Under the pieces are notes generated by a model. The model was not told where the DNA came from. It made no database searches and saw nothing but the letters and a program-made list of their open reading frames with translations. Made by a program: the position numbers and the translations under genes. From an uncultured Bacteroidales bacterium (GTDB lineage Bacteria > Bacteroidota > Bacteroidia > Bacteroidales > F082): a DNA stretch of 64,000 bases. The DNA is taken from positions 1 to 64,000 of the forward strand of contig CALAZZ010000146.1 of assembly GCA_937926515.1 (NCBI GenBank). The letters run 5' to 3'. Below are positions 7,198 to 16,684 of this stretch, one piece after another; positions within the stretch are counted from its first letter, which is position 1; each line of letters opens with the position of its first letter.

Positions 7198-8580
7198 CTA
7201 AAGGTCCCCTCCGCCCATTAGGCCAAAAAACCCAATGCCATTCAGAAACACCATTGCAATGGCTATTGGTGCAATATACCTGATTACAAACAGGAAAGCC
7301 GATTTATATCTCACTTGGAGCATACCTTGGTTTGATAATTCATCAAAAACCTTATCCATACCCATAAACCATCCGGCAAAGATGACGATCATCAGCCCAC
7401 CGATCGGAAGCATGAAATTGGCCGAACTCATCTCCAGCATATCAAACAGGTTCATCCCTCCAATATTCAGCTGAGGCATCGGCCCCTGGCTTAGGGTACA
7501 AAATACGCCCAGCAGTCCTATACTCAAGGCTGCATATATGGTCGCTTTTTTACGTTTTACGTTCAACTCCTCGCTCATATAGGCCACTACGACCTCCAGC
7601 AATGAAATGGTGGATGTAAGTGCTGCTATGGACAGTAAAAGGAAAAATATCAGCGAAAAGAAGTAGCCCCCAGTCATCTGCTGAAAGATCATGGGTAAGG
7701 TAATAAATACCAGTCCAGGCCCCGATTCGGGCTTGATCCCAAAAGCAAAAACAGCAGGAAAAATTGCAATGCCGGCAAGCAGCGCAATAACCATATCGGC
7801 AGCGGTGACCGATACTGCTGTAGGACCCAACTTATCTTTTTTGCTAATATAAGATCCATAAGTGACAAGGGCACCCATGCCTATACTCAATGAAAAAAAA
7901 GATTGTCCCAGGGCCTGTATAATCACATTGCCGTTGATCTTACTGAAGTCAGGGCGGAAAAGAAAAGTCAGCCCCTCGCCTGCACCGGGAAGGGTAATGG
8001 CACGCACACACAGTATGATAATGATCACCAGCAAGGCAGGCATCAGAATCTTTGTATATTTCTCAATCCCGTTCTTAATACCATTGTACACGATGAAAGC
8101 AGTGAAAAACATGAATATACCCTGCCAGATCAGCGGTCGCAATCCACTCATCCTAAATTGTTCAAAAGTAGCATTCATTTGTTCTACATCCATTCCCTTA
8201 AAGCCGTTGATGGCAGCCAGGTAGAGGTATTCCAGGGTCCAACCCGACACTGTGGTGTAAAATGACAAAATGAAAAATGCGGCTGCAATACCCAATACAC
8301 CGACCAGGTACCAATATGTCTTGGGTGCCAGCTGCTTGAAAGCTCCCAGGGGATTCCGCTGGGCACTACGGCCGATGACAAATTCCGAAAGCATAACAGG
8401 AATGCCTATCACTATGATAAAAAATAAATAGACCAATAAAAATGCGCCTCCCCCACTCTCGCCTGCTATGTAAGGGAAACGCCAGATATTTCCCAATCCT
8501 ATTGCAGAACCGGCTGCTGCTGCAATTACCCCTATGCGTGATCCGAAACTATCTCTGTTCTTTAAATCAATATTGGCCAT
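7198..8580 (-). CDS. Sodium-dependent transporter, NSS/SNF family
   Basis: This polytopic transporter of about 460 residues belongs to the neurotransmitter:sodium symporter (LeuT-fold) family. The first membrane segment holds the family signature AAAGSAIGLGNIWRFPYIAG, which forms the Na+ and substrate site, followed by GGGAFLLVY. Substrates of bacterial members are usually amino acids such as tyrosine, tryptophan or leucine; none can be picked here. The ATG at 8580 starts the conserved MANIDLKNRDSFGSRIG; an upstream frame extension of 12 codons looks spurious. The gene lies between carbonic anhydrase and the helix-hairpin-helix gene on the same strand. Confidence 0.9.
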   Translation of the reverse strand: MANIDLKNRDSFGSRIGVIAAAAGSAIGLGNIWRFPYIAGESGGGAFLLVYLFFIIVIGIPVMLSEFVIGRSAQRNPLGAFKQLAPKTYWYLVGVLGIAAAFFILSFYTTVSGWTLEYLYLAAINGFKGMDVEQMNATFEQFRMSGLRPLIWQGIFMFFTAFIVYNGIKNGIEKYTKILMPALLVIIIILCVRAITLPGAGEGLTFLFRPDFSKINGNVIIQALGQSFFSLSIGMGALVTYGSYISKKDKLGPTAVSVTAADMVIALLAGIAIFPAVFAFGIKPESGPGLVFITLPMIFQQMTGGYFFSLIFFLLLSIAALTSTISLLEVVVAYMSEELNVKRKKATIYAALSIGLLGVFCTLSQGPMPQLNIGGMNLFDMLEMSSANFMLPIGGLMIVIFAGWFMGMDKVFDELSNQGMLQVRYKSAFLFVIRYIAPIAIAMVFLNGIGFFGLMGGGDL

Positions 8581-8705
8581 AAGATTAGATTTGGTTCTAA
8601 AAAAAAGATGATGCAATGTTAATAAATAATGTCAATTGAATCACAGTGTTCGACTTCAGTAAGTCACCGTTTTTGAAGTGAACCCGATAGCGGCTAAAAG
8701 GAAAC

Positions 8706-9359
8706 CTATATGCTCATTGCTGAAATCCAATCCTCTTTAAGAATACCTTTTCTTAGCCATCTTTCGTAGGGCAAATCCAATTCTTTGATCAGGCCATTGC
8801 CAATGTCGAGCACCCAGGCATGTACAGAGAACTGCCTGGGATTATGATCCAAAGCCTGCTGCACAATGGTAGTTTTGAACAGATTTTCGACCTGCTTTAC
8901 CACGTTTATTTCTGACAATCGGTTGAGTCGTTCTTCCGTATCTTTAAGTTCATTCAATTCCTTCTCAAACTTCAATACCAAGTCGCGTATCGGATTGATC
9001 CAATTGCCAACCAGTCCACTGGTTCTATTTGAGTATGCGGCTTCCACCCCACCGCAATGATAGTGTCCGCAAACAATTATATGTTTAACCTTCAGTACAT
9101 TAACAGCATATTCCAACACAGAAAGAAAATTGATATCCGTAAGCGAAACCTGGTTTGCTATGTTTCGATGCACAAACAACTGTCCTGGTTCCGTTTGTGT
9201 ATAGGTGTCCAGGGGCATGCGGCTGTCTGAACATCCTAAGTAGAGGAAAGGTGGTTTTTGCGGAAGTGTGATCCGGCTAAAGTATTCCGGATCGCTCAAC
9301 CTCTTATCCTGCGCCCATGTTTTGTTTTTCTTAATGAGTGATCTGTAGGTTTCAGGCAT
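8706..9359 (-). CDS. can: Beta-class carbonic anhydrase
   Basis: This enzyme has about 217 residues and interconverts CO2 and bicarbonate. The zinc ligands are visible: Cys43 in LGCSDSRMP (with the Asp45/Arg47 dyad), then His99 and Cys102 in CGHYHCGGV. Length and motif order match cytoplasmic clade B beta carbonic anhydrases such as E. coli Can. There is no signal peptide. The ATG at 9359 was chosen over a TTG two codons upstream. The gene begins 23 bp after the permease gene, so co-transcription with upp and the permease is likely. Confidence 0.93.
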   Translation of the reverse strand: MPETYRSLIKKNKTWAQDKRLSDPEYFSRITLPQKPPFLYLGCSDSRMPLDTYTQTEPGQLFVHRNIANQVSLTDINFLSVLEYAVNVLKVKHIIVCGHYHCGGVEAAYSNRTSGLVGNWINPIRDLVLKFEKELNELKDTEERLNRLSEINVVKQVENLFKTTIVQQALDHNPRQFSVHAWVLDIGNGLIKELDLPYERWLRKGILKEDWISAMSI

Positions 9360-9382
9360 AAGCAATAAAATTTAACGGTTTT

Positions 9383-10624
9383 TTATTCGTAGCGCAGCGA
9401 TTCGATGGGATCGAGCCGGGCAGCCTTGTTGGCAGGAATAATGCCGGAAGCAAGGGCAACAAAGAAACAAAGGATAACGGCCACTATAATCCATATCCAA
9501 GGCACAATGAATGCCGAGCCAATGGCATAGGATAACAGATTGCCTACCATAATTCCTGCTACAATTCCTAATATACCTCCAATTTGTGCGATCACCACCG
9601 CTTCGATCAAAAACTGGTTTCTGATAATTCGTTGTGTTGCACCAATGGCTTTTCTAACACCGATTTCACGGGTACGCTCAGTGACTGATACCAGCATGAT
9701 ATTCATCAGGCCGATTGCAGCTCCCATCAATGTAATAAGTCCGATAATAGTTGCTCCCAATCGGATTTGTCCTGTTAAGCTGATCAGCATATTGGCTATA
9801 TTGTCGCTCTTCACAATGGAAAAAGAACTTTCCTGCCCGGGTTTATCCTGGCGGATAATCCTGAAAATGCCTGTTGCTTCTCCGATGGCAGCATCCACCT
9901 CCTCAGGGGAGTTGGTTCGTATGCTAATGGAATAGTTCATGTTTGGTCTTGTAAAATACTGACGAACATTACTTATAGGAATCAAGCAGTTGCGATCACC
10001 GGTAAACCCGATACTCGATCCTTTTTCCTTAAGTATACCTACGATTCGATATTTGCCCGAACCAACCGAGATCACTTCACCCAGGGGATTTTCATTCTCC
10101 TTGAAGAGTGATTTTATTATGCTGTTGCCTACGATGGCTACATGACTGCCATTACGCACCTCCTGGGCTGTCAGATTGCGCCCTGCTTCAATTTCAAAAC
10201 CTGCATTGAACAAGTAGTTTTCGTCAATACCCAACACCTGGATATTGGGATTGGTTTTCTCGTCCTTAAACTTAAGCGTGGCGATGCCGGTTCCATATGT
10301 GTAGATGCTGGTTGAAGCCGGGAATTCGTAATATTCCTTAAAACGGGTTGCCTCGCGATAACTTACATTCTTATAGGATTGAACATTTCGTGGACCACCT
10401 CCCATGTGCACCACCATTTCACGATTTCGGATGTTAAAGGTGTTGGAGCCCATCATCGAAAAATTCTCATTAAGGTAATACTTCATTGAATCAATGGCAG
10501 TGAGTATACCAACAAGCGCCATGATACCAAAAGCAATAATGGATACCGTAAGCACTGTCCTGAGCAAATGGCTGCGTATGGAAGTGAACGAGATGCGGAT
10601 ATTTTCCATTACAACTTTACGCAT
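9383..10624 (-). CDS. MacB/FtsX-type ABC transporter permease
   Basis: This 413-residue permease has the MacB layout: one N-terminal membrane helix (about residues 20-45), a large periplasmic domain (about 50-280), then three C-terminal helices around the FtsX-like domain, with the marker [16 protein letters not shown]. Such proteins work with a separate ATPase in exporting lipoproteins, peptides or antibiotics by mechanotransmission; no ATPase gene is in this window. The ATG at 10624 lies two bases after the upp stop codon (TAG at 10629-10627), so the two are translationally coupled. Confidence 0.9.
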   Translation of the reverse strand: MRKVVMENIRISFTSIRSHLLRTVLTVSIIAFGIMALVGILTAIDSMKYYLNENFSMMGSNTFNIRNREMVVHMGGGPRNVQSYKNVSYREATRFKEYYEFPASTSIYTYGTGIATLKFKDEKTNPNIQVLGIDENYLFNAGFEIEAGRNLTAQEVRNGSHVAIVGNSIIKSLFKENENPLGEVISVGSGKYRIVGILKEKGSSIGFTGDRNCLIPISNVRQYFTRPNMNYSISIRTNSPEEVDAAIGEATGIFRIIRQDKPGQESSFSIVKSDNIANMLISLTGQIRLGATIIGLITLMGAAIGLMNIMLVSVTERTREIGVRKAIGATQRIIRNQFLIEAVVIAQIGGILGIVAGIMVGNLLSYAIGSAFIVPWIWIIVAVILCFFVALASGIIPANKAARLDPIESLRYE

Positions 10625-10626
10625 GG

Positions 10627-11280
10627 CTAATCTGATTTTGTGCCATAAGCCAGATCGCCGGCATCACCCAGTCCGGGAACAATATAAGCCTGGGCAGTGA
10701 GTTCATCATCAAGACCGCCGATCCAAATGGTCATATTCAGGAGCGACAGGTGCCGCTTGACGTATTCAAGGCCTTCGCCACTAGCCAGAACCGCAACGAT
10801 ATGGACATGACGTGGCATACCACTTGCAAGCAATCCTTTCATCACTTTAACTATTGAGGCTCCAGTGGCCAGCATGGGATCGGTCAAAATCAGCACCTTG
10901 TCGTTGAGTTCGGGGCTGGACAGGTACTCAAGGCTGATCTTGAATTCCTCATTTTTGTAATATTTGCGAAAAGCTGAAACAAATGCATTGTCTGCCCTAT
11001 CAAAATAATTCAGCATTCCCTGGTGCAGGGGCAGGCCTGCACGCAGTATGGTGGCCAACACAGGTTGTTCTTTGAGCAGTGGTACCTCGGCTACACCAAG
11101 TGGGGTAGTCACTTCCTGTTTTTCATACTCAAGGGTTTTGCTGATTTCATAGGCAAAAATTTCACCTACCCGTTCCAGGTTTCGCCTGAAACGTAATCGG
11201 TCGTTTTGAATGTCAACATGCCGCAGTTCGCCTATGAACTGGTTAAAAACAGAATTGGTTTCGCCAAGGTTGATTACCAT
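10627..11280 (-). CDS. upp: Uracil phosphoribosyltransferase
   Basis: This 217-residue enzyme makes UMP from uracil and PRPP in pyrimidine salvage. The PRPP-binding motif [15 protein letters not shown] is near residue 135, and the C-terminal uracil-binding part ends in [16 protein letters not shown], as in Upp. The start is ATG 11280 with a -7 box 24 bp upstream. The stop lies two bases before the MacB-type permease gene. The biological reason for pairing upp with a permease is unclear. Confidence 0.95.
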   Translation of the reverse strand: MVINLGETNSVFNQFIGELRHVDIQNDRLRFRRNLERVGEIFAYEISKTLEYEKQEVTTPLGVAEVPLLKEQPVLATILRAGLPLHQGMLNYFDRADNAFVSAFRKYYKNEEFKISLEYLSSPELNDKVLILTDPMLATGASIVKVMKGLLASGMPRHVHIVAVLASGEGLEYVKRHLSLLNMTIWIGGLDDELTAQAYIVPGLGDAGDLAYGTKSD

Positions 11281-11303
11281 GTGTCAAAGTTATAGTTATG
11301 AAG

Positions 11304-11311
11304 CAAAAATA
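11304..11311 (-). promoter_or_regulatory. -7 box TATTTTTG before upp
   Basis: The minus strand reads TATTTTTG, matching TAnnTTTG, predicting a start near 11297 and a leader of about 17 nt. A second match (TAACTTTG, 11285-11292) is too close to the ATG at 11280 to leave a leader. Confidence 0.35.
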
Positions 11312-11369
11312 AGCATAAAGCTCAATAATATTTCAATCATTTTCAAAACATTTGCGACCGGGTCAGTGC

Positions 11370-12299
11370 CTAAGGTCTGCGAACCAATTTTAATGCAATT
11401 CTAAGCATCAGAGGCAAGCGATTTATTTCAATTCCCGGATAGGTGGTTTGCTTGCTGCCAAAACCTTTATAAAAACGGGCAAGATTTTCATTATCAGAAC
11501 CTTCAAAATCAAAGACCAAATGGCTTGGCGCATGTTCGCGAATCACAGCATCAATCAAAAAAGTCATTCCATGATTGTCTTTAGCTTCTTGATTGTTTCC
11601 TGAAAACAAAAACACGATCTTGCCATGGCTGCGCATAAATATGGCACCGGCGCATAATTCGTTATGCCTGGTATATACCCCGTATACCATGGCCTGACCC
11701 CGGTAAATGGCCGTATAGGTCAGCTTTTTTAACCTATTGTATTCCAAATCATTCCAATGACTGATCGTGCGCCCTCTATTGGCCCTAAACAAACGTATCA
11801 CATCTTCGGGCTTCACGTTTTTCATTAAGCTGAACTCTGCTTCCCTTGCTTTTTTTAGATTGCGACGGGTATTGGTGGAGTACTTGCGGTAAATCCTGTC
11901 GTAATTGTTAATCAGGTCAAGTTCAAAATTGGTGTGCTGAGCTACCTTGAAATGTGTGCTGTCTGCTTTGTTATGTGTATTCAACCTGATTTGGGCAAAT
12001 TGAAATTGTGCAGGAATTGCCGTTAAAAATGCATTGATAATCTCCGGGTTGAGTATAGATGGTGAAAAAACCCCAAGTTGCTGGGCAAAAAAGGGCTGAT
12101 ACAAATAACTGATTCCAAACTTACGATTTCCGGTAAGCGGGAATACGCGCTGGTAGTCATCTTCGATGAGTGCACCCCACCCGGGGTGAACGATGTCGAG
12201 GTACCACGACCAGGCATAGACCTGTCCATTGAAAGAGTCCTTAATACAGGCATCCCATTTTTTTTTATTAATCTCGTCGTGCTTCAGGTACCTGATCAT
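11370..12299 (-). CDS. FemAB/GNAT-like acyltransferase
   Basis: This protein of about 309 residues has the layout of the FemAB-like, GNAT-fold proteins common in Bacteroidota. The middle has a helical basic segment (STNTRRNLKKAREAEF) typical of FemAB-like proteins, followed by an acetyltransferase-like core with VYGVYTRHNELCAGAIF and a C-terminal VFDFEGSDNENLARFYKGFG motif. Family members transfer an amino acid or acyl group to cell envelope or peptide substrates; the substrate is unknown here. There is no membrane segment. The ATG at 12299 starts the conserved MIRYLKHDEINKKKWD; an upstream extension of 14 codons is not supported. Confidence 0.75.
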   Translation of the reverse strand: MIRYLKHDEINKKKWDACIKDSFNGQVYAWSWYLDIVHPGWGALIEDDYQRVFPLTGNRKFGISYLYQPFFAQQLGVFSPSILNPEIINAFLTAIPAQFQFAQIRLNTHNKADSTHFKVAQHTNFELDLINNYDRIYRKYSTNTRRNLKKAREAEFSLMKNVKPEDVIRLFRANRGRTISHWNDLEYNRLKKLTYTAIYRGQAMVYGVYTRHNELCAGAIFMRSHGKIVFLFSGNNQEAKDNHGMTFLIDAVIREHAPSHLVFDFEGSDNENLARFYKGFGSKQTTYPGIEINRLPLMLRIALKLVRRP

Positions 12300-12779
12300 A
12301 CAAAGCGTTAAAAATAATGAGTAGTGGTTGTGCTGCAGCAAAGATAATCCAAAATCAGTGATCCGCGAAGATGTGGGTTGTCACAATTCAATAGCAAATT
12401 CAGGATTTTATCGTTGCATTAAGCAGGAGGATATCAACCAAGCTTCACATCCAAAATGGCTTTAGCTACAGGATTATTGGGCTTAAGCCCAGCCTAATTA
12501 TTATATCATCCTTTTTTGGAATGGACTAAAGCCTCATTCCAATTGAAAATGATACAATGGTCTAAGACTAAGCACCTGAAAAATAATTGCAACAATTATT
12601 GTCATATACTAAACTAGCAACCCTACTTTAGCCGGCCCAATTCTTGATCTTTTTCCTCAAATCTTCAAAATAAATCCTTTATGTAGCGAAGGCTACACGC
12701 AGGTTTTCTTATTCTATCTGAGAACAAACCTCTCCGACTCAACCCACACAGTAGCATTGACACAACACTAGGGAAAGAT
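12300..12779. other. Long intergenic region with palindromic element
   Basis: No gene is supported in these 480 bp between two minus-strand genes. The middle holds the nested palindromes described separately. A small hairpin (GTAGC with GCTAC) lies near 12680, downstream of the deacetylase gene, but has no T-run. Confidence 0.6.
12458..12533. repeat. Nested palindromic (REP-like) intergenic element
   Basis: An outer inverted repeat (GGCTTTAG at 12458-12465, CTAAAGCC at 12526-12533) encloses a perfect 14-bp palindrome, TGGGCTTAAGCCCA, at 12478-12491. Short palindromes with GGCTTTAG/CTAAAGCC arms are a common dispersed intergenic type in Bacteroidota. Only one copy was noticed in the window, so whether it is repeated elsewhere is inference. 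Confidence 0.6.
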
Positions 12780-14093
12780 TTATGCAACAGCTTCAGTAAC
12801 AAGTTCTTTATATACCTGGACCCATCCTGACCACCTTTTCTGGTCACTCAGGCTCTCGTTATGCCAAAGTGAGATAAAGGTGCCATTGACATTTTTAACA
12901 GTTCGTATCAGGCTTTTTATTTGATCCACGGCTTCCTGGGGTGATAATTGCAAATAGTCACACAAGGTGCCATCCATGATGGTAAAAGGATGTATGCGCA
13001 ATGAGGTGGGTACATCATGGTCAAGGTCATAAAAACGAAAACTGTCAGCTATTCCAGCCCGAAATCCCGGCTGTTGTGCATATCCCATGGTATAATCATG
13101 TTCAATATCCCGGTTGATCAGGTTCAGATAGGTGGAGGGTAGGCTCATCCGCAGAAAATGTTGTCTACTTTGGGTGATTTGCCTGTTCAGTACTTTTGAT
13201 AAACTCTCAACCTCTTGCTGAAGGATTTTTTTATCCGAAAAAGATGCATAGGAAGGATGAATGCCAATGTCGGCATAATCACCAAGCTGCTTGATCAGGT
13301 TACGGAAATACCTGTTTCGCGTTGGGATGTTCTTATCATTAAGTCCGTATGAAGCAAATAAAATAAAATATACGGGCTGCAAACGAAATTCCTTCTGCAT
13401 TGCCAATTGCAAACCAAATGTATCAAAAGGATCCTTGCACCTGCCTCTTAAAACCTTTGTTCTCAGTTTAACCTCATCCATATCAAACTTATACAGGTCA
13501 CGCAAGTAAGCACCGGAAGTGCGAAACAATCCCTTATGCATATATGCCCAGGCTGCATCGACATCATAAGTTGGAATGAACTGATACTTTTTATTTTTTA
13601 TTGTAAGACCGGGAAACTTTTCCATCAGTAATTTTCCCAATTCAATACACCAAAGATTCACCAGTGGTGTTTGCAACATTTTTAACTTGTGCAGAACTGA
13701 CGAACCGGCTTCAAAGCGGCCATGCTGATCGCGCACATAAGGCAGGTATTCTTCGTAACGCGACACCAAATAAAAAACAGCAGCAAATACATCAAAATCC
13801 AGTGCAGCATTTTTATCAAAAACAGGGAAAATAGCTTTCACGCCTTCGCGGTCAAATGCTTTGAGTTCCTGGCTGCTAATCTCTCTTTCAAACAAAAGAT
13901 GATTGGCCTTAAAAAACAGATGCTTACCATCAGCCTTGTCACCGTAGATCAGGCAAGGCCCTTCAAAGGACTCAAATTCGCTGAGATTAGTGGTAATAAT
14001 GAAATCCAATCCCAACTGCTCACGCAATACCAGATCCAACACATACCTAAGCCTGTTGGTCACTTTAGGAACGCAAATACAAAGTTTGTCCAT
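12780..14093 (-). CDS. Polysaccharide deacetylase-like protein
   Basis: This protein of about 437 residues belongs to a Bacteroidota family annotated as polysaccharide deacetylase (CE4-like C-terminal half). The motif FIPTYDVDAAW resembles the first CE4 motif with its metal-binding Asp, and GIHPSYASF resembles the second motif with its His. The N-terminal third (CICVPKVTNRLRYVLDLVL onward) is a separate conserved domain; the C-terminus has SLWHNE. Substrates are probably cell-surface or lipopolysaccharide sugars. ATGs at 14180 and 14126 would add 29 or 11 residues, but family similarity begins at CICVPK, and a -7 box at 14101-14108 lies just upstream of the ATG at 14093, which would make the message nearly leaderless. 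Confidence 0.72.
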   Translation of the reverse strand: MDKLCICVPKVTNRLRYVLDLVLREQLGLDFIITTNLSEFESFEGPCLIYGDKADGKHLFFKANHLLFEREISSQELKAFDREGVKAIFPVFDKNAALDFDVFAAVFYLVSRYEEYLPYVRDQHGRFEAGSSVLHKLKMLQTPLVNLWCIELGKLLMEKFPGLTIKNKKYQFIPTYDVDAAWAYMHKGLFRTSGAYLRDLYKFDMDEVKLRTKVLRGRCKDPFDTFGLQLAMQKEFRLQPVYFILFASYGLNDKNIPTRNRYFRNLIKQLGDYADIGIHPSYASFSDKKILQQEVESLSKVLNRQITQSRQHFLRMSLPSTYLNLINRDIEHDYTMGYAQQPGFRAGIADSFRFYDLDHDVPTSLRIHPFTIMDGTLCDYLQLSPQEAVDQIKSLIRTVKNVNGTFISLWHNESLSDQKRWSGWVQVYKELVTEAVA

Positions 14094-14258
14094 AAGTTGC
14101 CAAAGGTAGGGAAAATGTTTTTTCATCCTAAGCCCTACTTGAGGGTCAGCCGGGTTGTTCTGAAGGATAATTTGAACCATAGCAGCCACCCATCAATAGT
14201 GATGAGTGAACTACGATTAAACTCACTTTCTTCACACAACCGGCAATACAAAAAGTCG

Positions 14259-14266
14259 TATTTTTG
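14259..14266 (+). promoter_or_regulatory. -7 box TATTTTTG before dnaX
   Basis: TATTTTTG matches TAnnTTTG. A start near 14273 gives a leader of about 15 nt to the dnaX ATG at 14288. The -33 element is not evident. Confidence 0.4.
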
Positions 14267-14287
14267 GCATCATAACATCTCATTAAT

Positions 14288-15991
14288 ATGGATAATTTCA
14301 TTGTTTCGGCCCGGAAATACCGTCCATCAACATTTGACACTGTAGTTGGACAAACGGCCATTACCTCAACCTTGCAAAATGCGATAAAAAACAACATCCT
14401 TGCTCAAGCATTTTTATTTTGCGGCCCACGCGGAGTTGGCAAAACCACCTGTGCCCGTATCATGGCCAAGACCATCAACTGCCTCGAACCTACCCCTGAA
14501 ATGGAAGCCTGCGACAAATGCGAAAGTTGTGTGTCGTTCAACCGGTCGGCCTCATTCAACATACACGAGCTTGATGCAGCCTCTAACAATTCGGTTGAAG
14601 ACATCCGCAATCTTGTAGACCAGGTCCGCATACCCCCGCAAATAGGAAAGTATAAGATTTATATCATTGATGAGGTACACATGCTGTCTCAGGCCGCTTT
14701 CAATGCATTTTTGAAAACATTGGAGGAACCCCCGTCCTATGCTAAATTCATTCTCGCCACTACAGAAAAACACAAAATCATCCCAACCATACTTTCACGT
14801 TGTCAGATCTTTGATTTTAAGCGAATTACTGTTGATGATATCGCAAGCCACCTGGCCTATGTGGCAAAAAATGAAAAGGTGGTGGCAGAGGCCGAAGCAC
14901 TGAATATCATTGCCCAAAAAGCCGATGGTGCATTGCGTGATGCCCTTTCCATTTTTGATCAGATGGTAAGTTTTTCAGGCAGCACCATCACCTATAAAGA
15001 TGTGATCACCAACCTGAACGTGCTTGATTACGATTATTTTTTCCGCATTACCGAAAGCATGCTTCGTGGCGACACCTCCAACACTTTGCTTATCATAAAC
15101 GAAATAATCGATAACGGATTTGATGGTCAGCATTTTTTGATAGGCCTGGGCAAACACCTGCGGTCATTACTGGTTGCCAAAGACCCAGCAACAGTAAGTT
15201 TGATGGAAGTAAGCACCACCCTTGCAGAGCGTTACAGTGAACAGGCAGAGGAGTGTCCGGCCGATTTTCTTCTCAAGGCATTGAATATCAATAATACTTG
15301 CGATATCAATTACCGTACCAGCAACAACAAACGATTACATCTTGAAATTGCACTGCTACAGATTTGTGCCTTGCAGCAACAAGAACCTTCCGAAGTGCAT
15401 CAGGTTCAATTGGCAAAACCTACAGAAAAACCGCCTCAACATAAAGTAAGTGAGACCGGTGGCAAAGCAAAGACCTACAGCGCGAAGGAAGCGGACTCCA
15501 AAAAAGAGACTGAAGCCTCAGTTGTACGTGAAGTACCACCACCGATAGTTAAGAAATCAGCGTTCTCTATCAATGAAATAATCAATAAAACACAGGAAAA
15601 GGATCAGGACCAAGAACCTGAAAAAGATACACCTTTCACCGTGGATGAATTAAGAGCAAGCTGGAAAGCATTTATCCAACATTATAAAGAGAAGTCACCA
15701 AGTTTTGCTACTTCTTTATCAAGCTATGAACCCGAACTGGGAGACAATCATGAGATCCGGTTTAAAACAGATAACAGTTTGATTGCCGAAGATAAGCTCA
15801 ATATGAAGGCATTGACTGACTATCTTAAACACAGTTTGGACAATACCCTGATCAAACTGACCCCAGAGGTAACTGACAAGCCTAAGAAACTTGGCGCCTA
15901 TACCGATAAAGAGAAGTTTGAAGAGATGGCCAGGAACAAGCCAATGCTGCATACACTCAAAGAAAAGCTTAACCTGGAATTGGATTTTTGA
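14288..15991 (+). CDS. dnaX: DNA polymerase III subunit gamma/tau
   Basis: This 567-residue clamp-loader ATPase is part of the replisome. The Walker A motif GPRGVGKTTCAR is at residues 46-57. The zinc-binding cysteines are Cys65, Cys75, Cys78 and Cys81 (CDKCESC), Walker B is IIDEVHML, and ILSRCQIFDF holds the sensor/arginine-finger SRC motif. After the third domain (about residue 365) comes a Lys/Glu/Pro-rich linker and a divergent C-terminal domain, as is usual for the tau part in this phylum. No clear poly-A slippage site for a short gamma form was seen. The last 23 bases overlap the convergent TatD gene. Confidence 0.96.
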   Translation: MDNFIVSARKYRPSTFDTVVGQTAITSTLQNAIKNNILAQAFLFCGPRGVGKTTCARIMAKTINCLEPTPEMEACDKCESCVSFNRSASFNIHELDAASNNSVEDIRNLVDQVRIPPQIGKYKIYIIDEVHMLSQAAFNAFLKTLEEPPSYAKFILATTEKHKIIPTILSRCQIFDFKRITVDDIASHLAYVAKNEKVVAEAEALNIIAQKADGALRDALSIFDQMVSFSGSTITYKDVITNLNVLDYDYFFRITESMLRGDTSNTLLIINEIIDNGFDGQHFLIGLGKHLRSLLVAKDPATVSLMEVSTTLAERYSEQAEECPADFLLKALNINNTCDINYRTSNNKRLHLEIALLQICALQQQEPSEVHQVQLAKPTEKPPQHKVSETGGKAKTYSAKEADSKKETEASVVREVPPPIVKKSAFSINEIINKTQEKDQDQEPEKDTPFTVDELRASWKAFIQHYKEKSPSFATSLSSYEPELGDNHEIRFKTDNSLIAEDKLNMKALTDYLKHSLDNTLIKLTPEVTDKPKKLGAYTDKEKFEEMARNKPMLHTLKEKLNLELDF

Positions 15992-16646
15992 TCCGGAAAT
16001 GTTGTAAGGCGTTTGCCAGTATTTTCTGCTTCAACTCCATCACTTCCAGCCCAAGAAGCTGAGCCGCCCTGTTATAGACCAAGCTAATATCCATACCGCT
16101 GTCGTCGGTTTCCAGAAAAATGCAGGAAATTGGGACCTGACTGATTACTTCCGAAGATTTGTGTCCTTCATTCAAAATTGAAGGACCGAATGAAAGCAGG
16201 ATATCATGTGCCAATAATTGTTCTGCTGTTTGTTTATTCCCCGCAAAACCATGTACGATCCAGCTACTCGCTTTATGGAATTGCTTTTTTATATGGATCA
16301 GGTCAGCATAGCTGCGTACGGCATGTATAAGCAAGGGCAAATGCAATTCAACAGCCAGATCAGCTTGCAACTCAAATATTTGCGTTTGCAATTCTACCGG
16401 CACTGCTATGGCACGATCGATGCCTGCTTCTCCTAAAGCACACAAGCCAGGGATGAACAAATCTTTGATGAAACGTTTTTCTATTTCCTTGGCTTTCATG
16501 CTTAAAAGCTGCCACGGATGTATTCCCAGACTATTATAAACAGAAATGGATTGAGATAAACCCTCTCCGGCCATCACATTATTGACGGCTAACACATCCT
16601 CAGGGGCTGGCTTCTTTATATGTGTATGTATATCAACATAAAACAT
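15969..16646 (-). CDS. TatD family metal-dependent hydrolase
   Basis: This amidohydrolase-fold protein has about 225 residues, somewhat shorter than the 255-265 of typical TatD. Metal-ligand motifs are present: DIHTH at residues 5-9, GEAGID, LLIHAVRSY, WIVHGFAG and the terminal FLETDDSG. TatD proteins are 3'-5' nucleases or related phosphoesterases; the exact substrate is not predictable. The ATG at 16646 places DIHTH at the expected spot; an upstream frame extension would run into the glycosylasparaginase gene. The 3' end overlaps dnaX by 23 bp on the opposite strand. It follows the glycosylasparaginase gene by 38 bp and is probably in that operon. Confidence 0.85.
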   Translation of the reverse strand: MFYVDIHTHIKKPAPEDVLAVNNVMAGEGLSQSISVYNSLGIHPWQLLSMKAKEIEKRFIKDLFIPGLCALGEAGIDRAIAVPVELQTQIFELQADLAVELHLPLLIHAVRSYADLIHIKKQFHKASSWIVHGFAGNKQTAEQLLAHDILLSFGPSILNEGHKSSEVISQVPISCIFLETDDSGMDISLVYNRAAQLLGLEVMELKQKILANALQHFRIKNPIPG

Positions 16647-16684
16647 ATCTATCCTGGTATTTACCCTGACCATTGATGAGTAGG

